Below the pieces are notes generated by a model that searched no databases, was not told the origin of the DNA, and saw only the letters and a list, made by a program, of their open reading frames with translations. 5,295 nt of DNA from SSC4 sp964642445 (lineage in GTDB: Bacteria; Chloroflexota; Anaerolineae; SSC4; Amarolineaceae), in contig CAZXQZ010000275.1 of NCBI GenBank assembly GCA_964642445.1, forward strand, positions 1 through 5,295. Direction: 5' to 3'. Made by a program: the position numbers and the translations under genes. Of the stretch, positions 5,194 through 5,295 are shown piece by piece (position 1 is the stretch's first letter; each line of letters opens with the position of its first letter).

Positions 5194-5295
5194 AGGGCTC
5201 GCAAAAGAATGACTTCTCGTGCTTTTTTGATCAAATTTGGCGGTAGCGGTTGCACAGTTGCCATCTTTCCAAAAAGATGGCAACTGTGCAACCGC
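5194..5295. repeat. Palindromic intergenic repeat, copy 2, with perfect 23-bp hairpin
   Basis: This is the second copy of the repeat at 54-159, in the same orientation. Its leader (5194-5216, beginning AGGGCTCG) and hairpin block (5239-5267) match copy 1 closely, while 5217-5238 differs in sequence and is shorter than 77-107. Positions 5246-5268 pair perfectly with 5273-5295 (23 bp) around the loop CCAA. The right arm is complete up to the last base of the window, so the element is cut by the window edge and the palindrome may extend further. A non-autonomous mobile element (MITE) or REP-like family is likely; the family cannot be named from this sequence. Confidence 0.82.

Overview
The window is a bacterial chromosomal segment with six genes, all on the + strand, between two copies of an intergenic palindromic repeat. 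The genes are moderately GC-rich, have Shine-Dalgarno sites of the GGAGG type, and are preceded by near-perfect sigma70-type promoters. The gene set (a SufR-like regulator, MoaA, an A-type Fe-S carrier, a DUF2203 protein, a long archaeal-type RtcB, a DUF433 protein and a rhodanese) suggests Chloroflexota (Caldilineae or Anaerolineae-like). This placement rests on protein character alone and is only moderately secure.

Layout: 1-275 is non-coding. It holds repeat copy 1 with a 17-bp hairpin, a 13-bp palindrome that may be an operator, and a strong promoter (TTGACA-17-TAAAAT). Next come a SufR-like winged-helix regulator with Fe-S-type cysteines (276-941), moaA (951-1988), a short gap with a TATAAT box, and an ErpA/IscA-type Fe-S carrier (2051-2425). 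A 186-nt gap with two clear hairpins precedes a DUF2203 gene (2612-2995), which is closely followed by rtcB RNA ligase (3011-4462). A 78-nt gap leads to a DUF433 gene (4541-4750), whose stop overlaps the start of a single-domain rhodanese (4747-5094). The last 201 nt are non-coding: a perfect consensus promoter (TTGACA-17-TATAAT), a tandem 8-bp repeat at the expected transcription start, and repeat copy 2, which ends in a perfect 23-bp hairpin at the window edge.

How the genes may work together: the first three share an iron-sulfur theme. The regulator probably senses Fe-S status, MoaA is a two-cluster radical SAM enzyme of molybdopterin synthesis, and the A-type carrier delivers clusters. 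The rhodanese could supply sulfane sulfur. DUF2203 and RtcB look co-transcribed, and a link between RNA ligation and Fe-S status is conceivable but unproven. No tRNA, rRNA, CRISPR array or transposase gene was seen. The most unusual material is non-coding: the two-copy repeat bracketing the gene block, the structured carrier-DUF2203 gap, and the terminal promoter with no visible gene.
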